Below, piece after piece: positions 51,165 through 60,363 of a DNA stretch of 64,000 nucleotides. The translations under genes were made by a program, and so were the position numbers. Numbering within the stretch: the first letter of the stretch is position 1; each line of letters opens with the position of its first letter. The notes under the pieces were generated by a model. That model was not told where the DNA came from, did no database searches, and saw only the letters and a list, made by a program, of their open reading frames with translations. Where the stretch lies: positions 1,054,001-1,118,000 of the forward strand of contig JADGNA010000008.1 in the NCBI GenBank assembly GCA_015234465.1, read 5' to 3'. This stretch comes from Salinibacterium sp. (lineage in GTDB: Bacteria > Actinomycetota > Actinomycetes > Actinomycetales > Microbacteriaceae).

Positions 51165-52352
51165 ATGGCAGACAAGATCGAGTCCTCCGCGTTCAGCCTC
51201 ACCGAAGAGCAGATCGCCATCCGCGAGGCCATCGATGACCTGTGCGAGCCGTTCGACAACGAGTACTGGCGCAAGCACGACGCTGACAGCACCTACCCCG
51301 AGGAGTTCGTCGACGCCGTCTATGAGCAGGGCTGGATGAGCATGCTCATTCCCGAGGAGTACGGCGGGGGTGGCGCCGACATCCGCGACGCCGCGGTCGT
51401 GCTCGAGCAGATCGAGCGCAACGGATGCCACGCTGGTGCCGTCCGCGCCGGCATGTACACGATGGGCGCCATCCTGCGCCATGGCTCTGACGAGCAGAAG
51501 GCGGAGTACCTGCCGAAGATCGCCTCAGGCGAGCTGCGCCTGCAGTCCTTCGGCGTCACGGAGCCGGATGCCGGTTCCGACACGACCCGCATCAAGACCT
51601 TCGCGGTGCGCGACGGCGACGAGTACGTCGTCAACGGCAACAAGATCTTCATCTCCCGCGTGCAGCACTCCGACCTGCTGCTCCTCCTGACGCGCACGAC
51701 CAAGCGCGAGGACGCGACCAAGCCCTCCGACGGCTTCACCGTCCTGCTGGTCGACCTCAACAAGGCCATCGAGAGCGGCCAGATCGTCGCGACCCCCATC
51801 AAGACGATGGTCAACCACGAGACCAACGAGCTCGCGATCCGCGACCTCCGCGTGCCCGTCGCCAACCGCATCGGCGAGGAGGGCAAGGGCTTCAAGGTCA
51901 TCCTCTCGGGCATGAACTCCGAGCGCGTCATCGTCACGAGCGAGTACATCGGCGCCGGCTTCTACCTGCTCGACCGCGCCGTGCAGTACGCCAACGAGCG
52001 TGAGGTCTTCGGTCGCAAGATCGGCATGAACCAGGCGATTCAGATTCCCATCGCCCGTGCCTACGCGCAGCTGCAGGCCGCCTCGCTCATGCGCTGGCGT
52101 GCCGCCGAGATGTACGCGGCGGGCGACAACCCCCGCTTCGAGGTCAACGGCGCGAAGCTGCTCGCCTCCGAAGCGCTGTGGGCTGCCGCCGAGGCCGCGT
52201 TCGACACCTTCGGTGGCTACGCCGCGGCAGAGGAGTACGGCATTGAGCGCGCCTGGCGTGGTGCTCGCCTGCCCCGCACGGCGCCGATCAGCAACAACAT
52301 CGTGCTCGCGGGCATCGCCCACGGCACGCTTGGGCTGCCGAAGTCGTTCTGA
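51165..52352 (+). CDS. Acyl-CoA dehydrogenase, second copy, atypical C-terminus
   Basis: This 395-residue flavoprotein has QSFGVTEPDAGSDTTRIKTF, VNGNKIFISR and FDTFGGYAAAEEYGIERAWR. The canonical YEGT Glu region is replaced by APISNNIVLAGI, and the protein ends in LGLPKSF. A Glu remains in LSGMNSERVIVTSEY (about residue 243), the alternative catalytic position. AAGGAG five bases before ATG 51165 sets the start. Branched or aryl-substituted acyl-CoA substrates are typical of this branch. It is only distantly related to the dehydrogenase at 11116. Confidence 0.87.
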   Translation: MADKIESSAFSLTEEQIAIREAIDDLCEPFDNEYWRKHDADSTYPEEFVDAVYEQGWMSMLIPEEYGGGGADIRDAAVVLEQIERNGCHAGAVRAGMYTMGAILRHGSDEQKAEYLPKIASGELRLQSFGVTEPDAGSDTTRIKTFAVRDGDEYVVNGNKIFISRVQHSDLLLLLTRTTKREDATKPSDGFTVLLVDLNKAIESGQIVATPIKTMVNHETNELAIRDLRVPVANRIGEEGKGFKVILSGMNSERVIVTSEYIGAGFYLLDRAVQYANEREVFGRKIGMNQAIQIPIARAYAQLQAASLMRWRAAEMYAAGDNPRFEVNGAKLLASEALWAAAEAAFDTFGGYAAAEEYGIERAWRGARLPRTAPISNNIVLAGIAHGTLGLPKSF

Positions 52353-52357
52353 TCACC

Positions 52358-53755
52358 ATGGTCGAATCAGCCACCGAACCGGGAGCGACGGAGGTCCTGG
52401 CGGAGTTCGCCGTCTCAGGGGTCCTCGCATCCGAAGATCACAGCGAGGCCGTGACGCGTGCGCTGGTCGACACGGTTGCGGTCTCCCTCGGCGCCTCGGG
52501 AGCGGAGGGGGACCGCATCCTGCGCACCTGGGCGCGACGGGAGTCACCCTACGGGCCGTCGACCGTTTGGACGTCGGGGGAGACCACGACGCCCTCGATG
52601 GCGGCACTCGTCAACGGCAATGCCGCCCACCTGCTCGACTACGACGACATCTCGCCGTCAATGCCGCTGCATCCGGCCGCCGTGCTCATGCCCGCCCTCG
52701 TCGCGGTCGCTGAGGCGCGCGGCACGAGCAGCGAGCGTTTCATCGAGGCCTACGAGGTCGGCTCCGCCGTCTTCCGTGCCGTCGCCGACGTGCTCCCGCA
52801 GCACGTGCACTACGCGCGCGGCTGGCACTCCACCTCGACCGTGGGTCGCCTCGCGACGGTCGCCGCACTCGGGCGACTCGTCGCATCCGATGTCGACACC
52901 GTCAGGAACGCCCTCGGCATCGTCGCCTCGCTCACGGCGGGCAGCCGCGTCAACTTCGGCACCATGACCAAGCCCTTCCACGCGGGTGCCGCCGCCCGCG
53001 ACGCCGTCATGGCGCTCGAGCTCGCCGAGTCCGGCTTCACGGCCAACCCGGATGAGCTGGATGCGCCGAACGGCTTTCTCGAGCGCTACGGCGACCAGGA
53101 GGTCGCGCCCGTCGGTTCCGCCGGGCAGGCACTGGGCGAGCGCCTCGAATACTGGGCGGATGCCTGGCCGAGCGACGCTGGCCTCAAGCGCTACCCGAGC
53201 TGCTACGGCACCCACCGCAGCATCGACGCCATGCTCAGCCTGCGCGAGAGCGCACCGCTCGCAGCGATGCCGACGCGCATCACCGCGACCGTGCACCCGC
53301 GGGGCACGCGGGCGCTCCGCCCCGGCCTTCCGGCGACCGGCACGCAGGGCAAGTTCAGCCTCGAATACACGCTCGCGGTCGCGTGGCTGCGCGGTGACGT
53401 GACGCTCGACGACTTCACCGACGCGACCTTCGCCGACGAGGAGGCGCAAGCGCTGCTGCGCCGTGTCGAGATCGGCGAGAGCGCCGTGCCGCCCCACGGC
53501 CCGGCCGAGTTCGACACGGGCTACTCCGTCGTCGAGGTCACCTTCCCCGACGGCAGCACCCGGGTCTCGCGCACCGAGGTCACCCACGGGCTCGCAGCCG
53601 ACCCGCTCAGCGATGACGAGCTCCGCGGCAAGTTCCTCGACTGCTGCGTGGCCGGCGGCTACGACAGCGAGACGGCCGACCGCATCATCGCCGCCATCAG
53701 CGCCGAACCGGGCGCCGCATTCACATCGTCCATCCCGAAGAGGAGCACCGAATGA
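52358..53755 (+). CDS. MmgE/PrpD family protein, copy 3
   Basis: The protein of 465 residues has ALVNGNAAHLLDYDDISPSM (about residue 85), ARGWHSTSTVGRLATVAAL, MTKPFHAGAAARDAVMALEL and LKRYPSCYGTHRSIDAML. It starts five bases after the dehydrogenase stop. Two MmgE/PrpD proteins in one operon are unusual; they might act on successive intermediates or form a mixed dimer. The GWH and KxHAG residues typical of dehydratases are kept, so it is expected to be active. Confidence 0.86.
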   Translation: MVESATEPGATEVLAEFAVSGVLASEDHSEAVTRALVDTVAVSLGASGAEGDRILRTWARRESPYGPSTVWTSGETTTPSMAALVNGNAAHLLDYDDISPSMPLHPAAVLMPALVAVAEARGTSSERFIEAYEVGSAVFRAVADVLPQHVHYARGWHSTSTVGRLATVAALGRLVASDVDTVRNALGIVASLTAGSRVNFGTMTKPFHAGAAARDAVMALELAESGFTANPDELDAPNGFLERYGDQEVAPVGSAGQALGERLEYWADAWPSDAGLKRYPSCYGTHRSIDAMLSLRESAPLAAMPTRITATVHPRGTRALRPGLPATGTQGKFSLEYTLAVAWLRGDVTLDDFTDATFADEEAQALLRRVEIGESAVPPHGPAEFDTGYSVVEVTFPDGSTRVSRTEVTHGLAADPLSDDELRGKFLDCCVAGGYDSETADRIIAAISAEPGAAFTSSIPKRSTE

Positions 53756-54894
53756 CCAAGGGACGCCCCACCATCAGCATCCTCGAGGAGGGGATGCGCG
53801 AGGGCATGCAGATCGAGAGCGCCGACATCCCGGCCTCCGAGAAGATCCGCCTGCTCGACGCGCTCTCTGCGACCGGCCTCAAGCGCATCCACGTCGGTGC
53901 CTTCGTGAGCCCCAAGTGGACGCCCCAGATGGCGAACGTCGACGAGGTCATCGCCGGCTTCACTCCCGTCGAGGGCGTCACTTACACCGCGATCGTGCTC
54001 AACCAGAAGGGCGCTGAGCGGCGCGACGCCTATGGCGAGAAGCTGAGCCTGCCCGACCCGACGCTCGGCCGCAGCAAGATCCACCTGTGCGACGTCTTCG
54101 TGCGCCGCAACATCAACATCAGCCAGCAGGACGAGATCGACGCGCTCGGGCGTGCCGTCGCGACCGCCAAGGAGAAGGGCGTCACGCACGCCGAGATCTC
54201 CGTCAACGCGGCGTGGGGTTCGAACTGGCTCGGCGAGTTCAGCGAAGACGAGCGGATGCGCCTGCTCCAGTTGCAGTACGACGCGTGGACCGAGGCGGGC
54301 GTGCCCGTCACCCGCATCCACGTGGGCGACCCCATGAGCTGGAACACCCCCTCGGCCGTGCGGTCGATGATGCGCCGCCTCGTCGCGACCTGGCCCGAGG
54401 TGAAGGACTACCACCTGCACCTCCACGACGCCCGCGGCATGGCGATGCTGTCGGCCTACGTCGCGATGGAGGAGCTCGATGAGCGCCACACCCTCCAGAT
54501 CGACACCGCGATCGGCGGAATGGGCGGATGCCCCTACTGCGGCAATGGCCGTGCCACCCGCATGATCCCCACCGAGGACTTCGTGCACCTGCTCGAGTCC
54601 GAGGGCATCGAGACGGGCGTCGACCTCGCGAAGCTGATCGAGGCCGGCGTCATCGCGGAGGAGGTCGTCGGGCACGAACTGTGGTCGAAGGTCACCGCGG
54701 CGGGACCGCGACCCACGGGGGCCGACGTCTACCCCATGGACATGCCCTTCATCGAGACCTTCGAGCAGGCATCCCACTTCCGCAAGGGACCCTCGGTCTA
54801 TGAGGGCGCCATGTCGCCCTACCGCGAGCCGGTGAAATCACCCGCTCGCGACGAGTACGAAGCGCGGCTCGCCGCAGAGAAGGAGAGCAACTGA
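53752..54894 (+). CDS. HMG-CoA lyase-like DRE-TIM protein
   Basis: The 380-residue protein belongs to the HMG-CoA lyase branch of DRE-TIM metallolyases. The catalytic Arg lies in EEGMREGMQIE (about residue 15), where the usual Asp ligand is Glu; the metal-binding HLHDARG is near residue 223, and the lyase Cys loop is GGMGGCPYCGNGRAT (about 256), with an extra Cys. It should split a 3-hydroxy-3-alkyl acyl-CoA. At about 80 residues longer than HMG-CoA lyase it has a C-terminal extension. Its ATG overlaps copy 3 of MmgE/PrpD, and its stop overlaps the next ATG. Confidence 0.85.
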   Translation: MTKGRPTISILEEGMREGMQIESADIPASEKIRLLDALSATGLKRIHVGAFVSPKWTPQMANVDEVIAGFTPVEGVTYTAIVLNQKGAERRDAYGEKLSLPDPTLGRSKIHLCDVFVRRNINISQQDEIDALGRAVATAKEKGVTHAEISVNAAWGSNWLGEFSEDERMRLLQLQYDAWTEAGVPVTRIHVGDPMSWNTPSAVRSMMRRLVATWPEVKDYHLHLHDARGMAMLSAYVAMEELDERHTLQIDTAIGGMGGCPYCGNGRATRMIPTEDFVHLLESEGIETGVDLAKLIEAGVIAEEVVGHELWSKVTAAGPRPTGADVYPMDMPFIETFEQASHFRKGPSVYEGAMSPYREPVKSPARDEYEARLAAEKESN

Positions 54895-56108
54895 TGAGCA
54901 CGCCAGGTTCCCTCAAGGGAATTCGCGTCATCGAGATCGGCACGAGCGTCGCGGTGCCCTATGGCTGCCAGGTCCTCGCCGACTTCGGCGCCGAGGTAAT
55001 CAAGGTCGAGCGGCTCGGGGGCGGCGACGACGCTCGCGCCTGGGCGCCGCTCAGCAAGGGCGTCTCGGTCACCTTCCTCTCGCTCAACCGCAACAAGAAG
55101 TCGGTCGTCGTCAACTACAAGGACGAGAAGGGCAAGAAGGTCCTCGAAGACCTCATCGCCTCGGCCGACGTGCTCGTGCAGAACCTCCGCCCCGGCGCAC
55201 TCGCCAAGGCGGGCTTCTCGTGGGAGCGGATCCACGAGATCAACCCCCGCGTCATCTACGCCGACATGAGCGGCTACGGCCGCACCGGCCCCCGCGCCGA
55301 GCAGCCCGCCTACGACGCGATGCTGCAGGCCTACTCCGGTGTCGTCGCCATGACGGGCGAGGAGGGCGGCGCGCCCGCCCGCGTGCCGCTGTCGATGATG
55401 GACATGGGCACGGGCATGTGGATCGCGCTCGGCGTCTTCGACGCCCTTCGTCGCCGCGACCAGACGGGCGAGGGCGTGCACCTCGAGGTCTCGCTGCTGC
55501 AGACGGCCCTCGCGTGGGTCGCGACCCCGCTCATGAGCGTCGCGGCGGGAAGCCCCGTGCCCAAGCGCCTCGGCTCCGGCTTCCGCGGCAACGTGCCCAA
55601 CGGCGCCTACCCGGCATCCGACGGCTACGTCTTCCTCTCCTGCGGCAACAACGACACCCTCTACCGCCTCCTCGACGCGATCGAGGCGCCCGAACTCAAG
55701 GATGTGCCCGAGTTCGCCGACAACGTCACGCGCGTCAACAACCGCGGCGTCGTCAACGAGCGACTCGGCGCAGCCACCTCGCGCTTCACGATGGATGAGC
55801 TCGTCGAACGACTCGACAAGGCCAACGTGCCCCACTCGGCCGTCAACACGCTCGACAAGGTCATCGTCGACCCGCAGGTGCAGGCCATCGGCCAGCTGGA
55901 GGAGATGGAGCACCCGCAGCTCGGCGAGTTCACGATCGTCAACACCCCCATCACCTTCGACGGGGAATACCTTGAGCACACCAACGCGCCTCCCGCCGTG
56001 GGTGCTGACACGGCCTCCGTGCTGGCAGAACTCGGCGTCGAGGCATCCGACATCGACGCCCTCCTTGAGGCCGGCGTCATCGAGATCGCAGAAGGAGACG
56101 CAGCATGA
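54894..56108 (+). CDS. CaiB/BaiF family III CoA-transferase, partner of HMG-lyase-like gene
   Basis: This 404-residue transferase has catalytic Asp170 in VPLSMMDMGTGMWIA and the N-terminal IGTSVAVPYGCQVLADFGAE. It is the third CoA-transferase of the window and distinct from the other two. With the HMG-lyase-like protein directly upstream (TGATG overlap) it forms the common activation-plus-cleavage pair of branched acid catabolism. The acceptor acid is unknown. Confidence 0.86.
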   Translation: MSTPGSLKGIRVIEIGTSVAVPYGCQVLADFGAEVIKVERLGGGDDARAWAPLSKGVSVTFLSLNRNKKSVVVNYKDEKGKKVLEDLIASADVLVQNLRPGALAKAGFSWERIHEINPRVIYADMSGYGRTGPRAEQPAYDAMLQAYSGVVAMTGEEGGAPARVPLSMMDMGTGMWIALGVFDALRRRDQTGEGVHLEVSLLQTALAWVATPLMSVAAGSPVPKRLGSGFRGNVPNGAYPASDGYVFLSCGNNDTLYRLLDAIEAPELKDVPEFADNVTRVNNRGVVNERLGAATSRFTMDELVERLDKANVPHSAVNTLDKVIVDPQVQAIGQLEEMEHPQLGEFTIVNTPITFDGEYLEHTNAPPAVGADTASVLAELGVEASDIDALLEAGVIEIAEGDAA

Positions 56109-56908
56109 GTGACGGACTCATCGCCGGCACCCCCGACGAGGTGCTCTACGAGGTCACCGACCACGTCGCGCGCATCACGATCAACCGACCCGAGCGGCGC
56201 AACGCCATGAGCCGCCACACCGTGCAGCTGCTGCTCGAGGCCTTCGTCGAGGCGGGTGAGGACCCGGATGTCTGGGCCGTCGTCATCACGGGAACCGGCG
56301 ACAAGGCGTTCTGCGCCGGCGGTGACCTCAAGGAGATGAACTCGATCGCCAAGGCCGGCCGCCAGGTGCACACGCCCATGACGGGCGTGCACCGCGCCAT
56401 GCTCGAGGTGATCGTCGAGACCTACAAGCCCGTCATCGCCGCCATCAACGGCCACGCGCTCGCCGGCGGATGCGAGATCGCGCTCGCCGCCGACATCCGT
56501 ATCGCCGTCGAGGGCACGACCATCGGACTCACCGAGGCGAAGCGCGGCATGGGAGCCAACTTCGGCTCCATCGTGCTGCCCCGCCTCGTTCCCCGCGGCT
56601 ACGCGATGGACATGCTCTACACGGGGCGCATGGTCCCCGTCGATGAGGCCGCCCAGATCGGCCTCGTCAACAAGGTCGTCTCGCGGGAGAACTTCGAGGA
56701 GGAGGTCGAGGCCTACGTGCGCAGCATCGTCGCGAACTCGCCCGTCTCCACGCGTCGCTACAAGGAGATGGCCGTCAAGGGCTGGGGACTGCCCCTCGCC
56801 TCGGCCCTGCGCCTCAACGTGGGCCCCAACCCCTACACGAGCGAGGACCGCGCCGAGGGCGTCGCCGCGTTCGTCGAGAAGCGCGCTCCCCAGTGGAAGA
56901 ACAAGTAG
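56105..56908 (+). CDS. Enoyl-CoA hydratase/isomerase family protein
   Basis: The protein of 267 residues is a crotonase-fold enzyme. The first oxyanion motif is FCAGGDLKEM (about residue 63), the second GHALAGGCEIALAADIRIA (about 117). The region that usually carries the two catalytic Glu residues reads LTEAKRGMGANFGSIVLPR, keeping one Glu, so hydration is possible but a hydrolase or isomerase role is not excluded. The ATG overlaps the transferase stop. It fits between dehydrogenation and lyase cleavage in a beta-oxidation-like sequence. Confidence 0.88.
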   Translation: MSDGLIAGTPDEVLYEVTDHVARITINRPERRNAMSRHTVQLLLEAFVEAGEDPDVWAVVITGTGDKAFCAGGDLKEMNSIAKAGRQVHTPMTGVHRAMLEVIVETYKPVIAAINGHALAGGCEIALAADIRIAVEGTTIGLTEAKRGMGANFGSIVLPRLVPRGYAMDMLYTGRMVPVDEAAQIGLVNKVVSRENFEEEVEAYVRSIVANSPVSTRRYKEMAVKGWGLPLASALRLNVGPNPYTSEDRAEGVAAFVEKRAPQWKNK

Positions 56909-56916
56909 GAGACGTC

Positions 56917-58383
56917 ATGACCCTGCTCGACGCAGACGTGTGGACCGGCAAGATCGCCGCGGGCGGATGGGTCGCCGGTGACGGCGAACCACTCGAGGTG
57001 ACCGAGGCTGCGACGGGTGCCGTCATCGGCACCCTCGGCACCGCCTCGCTCGAGCAGGTCGCCGAGGCCGCGCGCCGCGCCGATCGCGCACAGCGTGAAT
57101 GGGCCCGCATGACGCCGGCCGCCCGGGCGACCGTGCTGCGCAAGGCGGGCGACATCTTCGAACGGGATGCCGAGCTCATCAAGCCCTGGATCGTGCGCGA
57201 GAGCGGCGGCACCTGGGCCAAGGCGGGCACCGAGGTGCTCGCCGCCATCAGCGAGTGCCGTGAGGGGGCGGCCCTGCCCGCCCACCCACACGGCGAGGTG
57301 CTCACGACCAACAAGCCGCGCTGGTCGATCGCCCGCCGGGTGCCGGCCGGCGTCGTCTCGGTCATCGCGCCGTTCAACTACCCGCTGACGCTCGCGATCC
57401 GCTCCGTCGCCCCCGCGCTCGCCCTCGGCAACGCGGTGCTGCTCAAGCCCGACCCCCGCACCTCCGTGTGCGGCGGTGTCGTCATCCAGCGCGTCTTCGA
57501 GGAGGCGGGCCTCCCCGAGGGTGTGCTGCAGGTGCTGCCCGGTGGGGCGGATGTCGGTGCTGCCGTCGTGAGCGCCCCCGAGGTTCGCGTCATCTCCTTC
57601 ACGGGCTCGACCGCGGCCGGGCGCCACGTGGGCAAGGCCGCCGCTGAGCACATGAAGCGTGCCCACCTCGAACTGGGCGGCAACAACGCCATCATCGTGC
57701 TCCCCGGGGCGGACCTCGACAAGGCCGCTGCGGCCGGCGCCTTCGGCTCCTTCCTCCACCAGGGCCAGATCTGCCAGGCGGCGGGTCGTCACCTCGTGCA
57801 CGAGTCGCAGCTCGAGGAGTACGTCGCAAAGCTCGGCGCAGTGGCGGACTCCGTGCGCGTGGGTGACCCCTTCGCTGAGGAGGGCGTGCAGGTCGGCCCC
57901 ATCATCGACGACCGGCAGCTCGGAGCCGTGCGCGGCATCGTGGATGACGCCGTCGCCAAGGGTGCGCGCGTCGTCTCCGGCGGCACCGCGGCGGGGCGCT
58001 GCTACCGCCCGACCGTGCTCAGCGGTGTCACGCCCGACATGTCGGTGTGGAAGGACGAGATCTTCGGACCCGTCGCCCCCGTCGTCGCCTACCGCACGAT
58101 CGAGGAGGCCATCGAGCTCGTCAACGCGAGCGAGTACGGCCTCTCGGTCGCGATCCTGGGCGACGCGGGCACCGCGATGGATGTTTCCGACCAGATCCGC
58201 AGCGGGGTCGTGCACATCAACGAGCAGACCGTCGGCGACGAAGCGAGCGCGCCCTTCGGCGGCATGGGCGCATCCGGAAACGGCTCACGCTTCGGCGGGC
58301 CCGGTGCGAACTTCGAGGCGTTCACCGAAACCCAGTGGGTCACGGTGCGCTCCGAGATCGAGACCTACAAGCTCCCCTGTTAA
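56917..58383 (+). CDS. Aldehyde dehydrogenase, benzaldehyde dehydrogenase-like
   Basis: The 488-residue enzyme begins LLDADVWTGKIAAGGWVAG, the opening found in many benzaldehyde dehydrogenases, and has the cofactor block APFNYPLTLAIRSVAPALAL, catalytic Glu in HLELGGNNAIIV (about residue 256) and catalytic Cys in HQGQICQAAGRHLVH (about 290). It would oxidise benzaldehyde, the product of the decarboxylase at 37265, to benzoate. It may instead act on an aldehyde from the present cluster. TAGGAG precedes ATG 56917, and a perfect terminator follows. Confidence 0.86.
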   Translation: MTLLDADVWTGKIAAGGWVAGDGEPLEVTEAATGAVIGTLGTASLEQVAEAARRADRAQREWARMTPAARATVLRKAGDIFERDAELIKPWIVRESGGTWAKAGTEVLAAISECREGAALPAHPHGEVLTTNKPRWSIARRVPAGVVSVIAPFNYPLTLAIRSVAPALALGNAVLLKPDPRTSVCGGVVIQRVFEEAGLPEGVLQVLPGGADVGAAVVSAPEVRVISFTGSTAAGRHVGKAAAEHMKRAHLELGGNNAIIVLPGADLDKAAAAGAFGSFLHQGQICQAAGRHLVHESQLEEYVAKLGAVADSVRVGDPFAEEGVQVGPIIDDRQLGAVRGIVDDAVAKGARVVSGGTAAGRCYRPTVLSGVTPDMSVWKDEIFGPVAPVVAYRTIEEAIELVNASEYGLSVAILGDAGTAMDVSDQIRSGVVHINEQTVGDEASAPFGGMGASGNGSRFGGPGANFEAFTETQWVTVRSEIETYKLPC

Positions 58384-58392
58384 TTAAGAGGA

Positions 58393-58427
58393 GAAGGGGC
58401 CGGCATCCACTGGATGCCGGCCCCTTC
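58393..58427 (+). terminator. Perfect terminator hairpin of the ten-gene cluster
   Basis: GAAGGGGCCGGCATCC pairs without mismatch with its complement around ACT, ten bases after the aldehyde dehydrogenase stop, followed by CGCTTTCCC. It ends the rightward cluster. Confidence 0.85.
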
Positions 58428-58429
58428 CG

Positions 58430-58526
58430 CTTTCCCAATTCAGGACTTGGCTTTCTCAATTCAGGAGTTGGCCTTCATGATTCAGGACCTCCTGAATTAT
58501 GAAGGCCAACTCCTGAATTGAGAAAG
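58430..58526. repeat. Family-1 palindromic repeat, copy d, nested 76-base hairpin
   Basis: A half-unit (58430-58450) precedes a nested hairpin at 58451-58526: two half-units on each side make 37-base arms with one mismatch and a two-base loop. It lies between convergent operons. Confidence 0.95.
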
Positions 58527-58539
58527 CGGGGCCTGAGTC

Positions 58540-59331
58540 CTACGCGAAGGTGACCTCGAGGTCGCCCAGTTCGCCGAAGGTGGCGCGGATGCTGTCGCCC
58601 GGCGCAATCGCGACGGCCGCCGTGATCGACCCCGCCATGACGACCGAGCCTGCTGCGAGCGTCGTGCCGAGGGCGCCGAGCGTGTTCGCGAGCCACACGA
58701 TGCCCTCGATGGGGTGACCGAGCACCGCGGCACCGACCCCCTCGCCGACGGTCTCACCATTGCGCTCGAGGGTCACGGGCAGCTCGGCGAGGTCGACCGC
58801 GTCGAGCGCCGCCTTCTCGCCGAGGATGAGGGCACCGGATGACGCGTTGTCCGAAATCGTGTCGGCGAGCGTGATCTTCCAGTCGGCGATGCGGGAGTCG
58901 ATGACCTCGAGCGAGATGACGGCGTGGTCGATCGCCTCGGCGACATCCTCGCGGCTGAGCCCCGGTCCCTTGAGGTCGCGGCCGAGCACGAAGGAGACCT
59001 CCGGCTCGATTCGGGGCGCGATGAAGCGGTCGAGACTCACGGGCGCCGAGGCATCCAGCACCATGTCTTCGAAGAGGTGACCGAAGTCGGGCTGGTCGAC
59101 GCCCAACTGCTCCTGCATCGCCTTCGAGGTGAGGCCCACCTTGTAGCCGACGATGCGGCGGCCGGATTCCGTCCACTGCTTCACCTGGTGGAGCTGCACG
59201 GCGTAGGCGTCCTCGATGCTCAGCCCGGAGTGGGTCGAGGTGAGGGGAGCGATGGGGGTGCCTGTCTCGTAGGCGCCCAGCAGCGCGTCGCCGAGGGTGG
59301 CGTGGTAGACCGAGTCGTGCGCGGTGCTCAT
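58540..59331 (-). CDS. mhpD: 2-hydroxypenta-2,4-dienoate (2-keto-4-pentenoate) hydratase
   Basis: This 263-residue protein is of the MhpD/HsaE hydratase family in the FAH superfamily: [32 protein letters not shown] (metal Glu pair) and [17 protein letters not shown]. It adds water to 2-hydroxypentadienoate, giving 4-hydroxy-2-oxovalerate. ATG 59331 overlaps the aldolase stop (ATGA); the frame continues upstream only within the aldolase gene. It is third and last in the leftward operon. Confidence 0.93.
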   Translation of the reverse strand: MSTAHDSVYHATLGDALLGAYETGTPIAPLTSTHSGLSIEDAYAVQLHQVKQWTESGRRIVGYKVGLTSKAMQEQLGVDQPDFGHLFEDMVLDASAPVSLDRFIAPRIEPEVSFVLGRDLKGPGLSREDVAEAIDHAVISLEVIDSRIADWKITLADTISDNASSGALILGEKAALDAVDLAELPVTLERNGETVGEGVGAAVLGHPIEGIVWLANTLGALGTTLAAGSVVMAGSITAAVAIAPGDSIRATFGELGDLEVTFA

Positions 59332-60359
59332 GCGGCGTCCTTCTCCTTCAGCAGGTCGAGGGCCACGTCGACGATCATGTCCTCCTGGCCTCCCACCATC
59401 TTGCGCTTGCCGAGCTCCATGAGGATCTCGATGGTCGGCACGCCGTAGCGAGCGGATGCCCGTTCCGCGTGCAGCAGGAACGACGAGTACACCCCGGCGT
59501 AACCGAGCCCGAGGGTCTCGCGGTCGACCTGCACGGGGCGCACCTGCAGGGGTCGCACGATGTCGTCGGCCGCGTCCATGAGCGCGAAGACGTCGGTGCC
59601 GTGGTTCCAGCCGAGCTTGTCGGCGACGGCGATGAAGACCTCGAGCGGGGCGTTGCCCGCACCCGCGCCCATGCCCGTGAGCGAGGCATCCACCCGGTTG
59701 ACGCCCGCCTGCACGGCGGCGACCGAGTTGGCGACGCCGAGCGAGAGGTTGTGGTGGGCGTGGATGCCGATCTCGGTCTCGGGGTTGAGCACGTCGCGCA
59801 TCGCGTTGACGCGGTCGGTCACGTCGCCCATCGTCTGGGCGCCGGAGGAGTCGACGACGTAGACGCACTGGGCGCCGTAGCCCTCCATGAGCTTCGCCTG
59901 CTTGGCGAGGTCGGCGGGGGTCGTCATGGCGCTCATCATGAGGAAGCCGGTCGTGTTGAGCCCAAGCTCGCGTGCCGTCTCGATGTGCTGGGCCGAGACA
60001 TCCGCCTCGGTGCAGTGGGTCGCGACGCGCACGTAGCTGACGCCGGCGGATGCCGCGCGCTTGAGGTCGTGGATCGTGCCGACACCGGGCAGCAGCAGGG
60101 TCGCGATGGCGATGTTCTCGGCGACCTCGGCGGCGGCCTCGATGAGTTCGACGTCGGAGTGGCGGGCGAAGCCGTAGTTGGCGCTCGAGCCGGCGAGGCC
60201 GTCGCCGTGGGCGACCTCGACACTGTCGACGCCCGCCTTGTCGAGGGCGGTGACGATGTCGCGCACGTTCTGCACCGTGTACTGGTGGCCGACGGCGTGG
60301 CTGCCGTCACGCAGCGTGACGTCGGAGATGAAGAGCTTGTCCTTGGTGGGGTCGAACAT
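59328..60359 (-). CDS. mhpE: 4-hydroxy-2-oxovalerate aldolase
   Basis: The 343-residue DRE-TIM aldolase shows [15 protein letters not shown] (catalytic Arg and metal Asp, about residue 15), [18 protein letters not shown] and the metal-binding [15 protein letters not shown] (about 198). It splits 4-hydroxy-2-oxovalerate to pyruvate and acetaldehyde, which is channelled directly to its partner dehydrogenase. ATG 60359 starts the protein where MhpE/DmpG/HsaF do. Only four bases separate it from the dehydrogenase stop. Confidence 0.95.
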   Translation of the reverse strand: MFDPTKDKLFISDVTLRDGSHAVGHQYTVQNVRDIVTALDKAGVDSVEVAHGDGLAGSSANYGFARHSDVELIEAAAEVAENIAIATLLLPGVGTIHDLKRAASAGVSYVRVATHCTEADVSAQHIETARELGLNTTGFLMMSAMTTPADLAKQAKLMEGYGAQCVYVVDSSGAQTMGDVTDRVNAMRDVLNPETEIGIHAHHNLSLGVANSVAAVQAGVNRVDASLTGMGAGAGNAPLEVFIAVADKLGWNHGTDVFALMDAADDIVRPLQVRPVQVDRETLGLGYAGVYSSFLLHAERASARYGVPTIEILMELGKRKMVGGQEDMIVDVALDLLKEKDAA

Positions 60360-60363
60360 GGGG

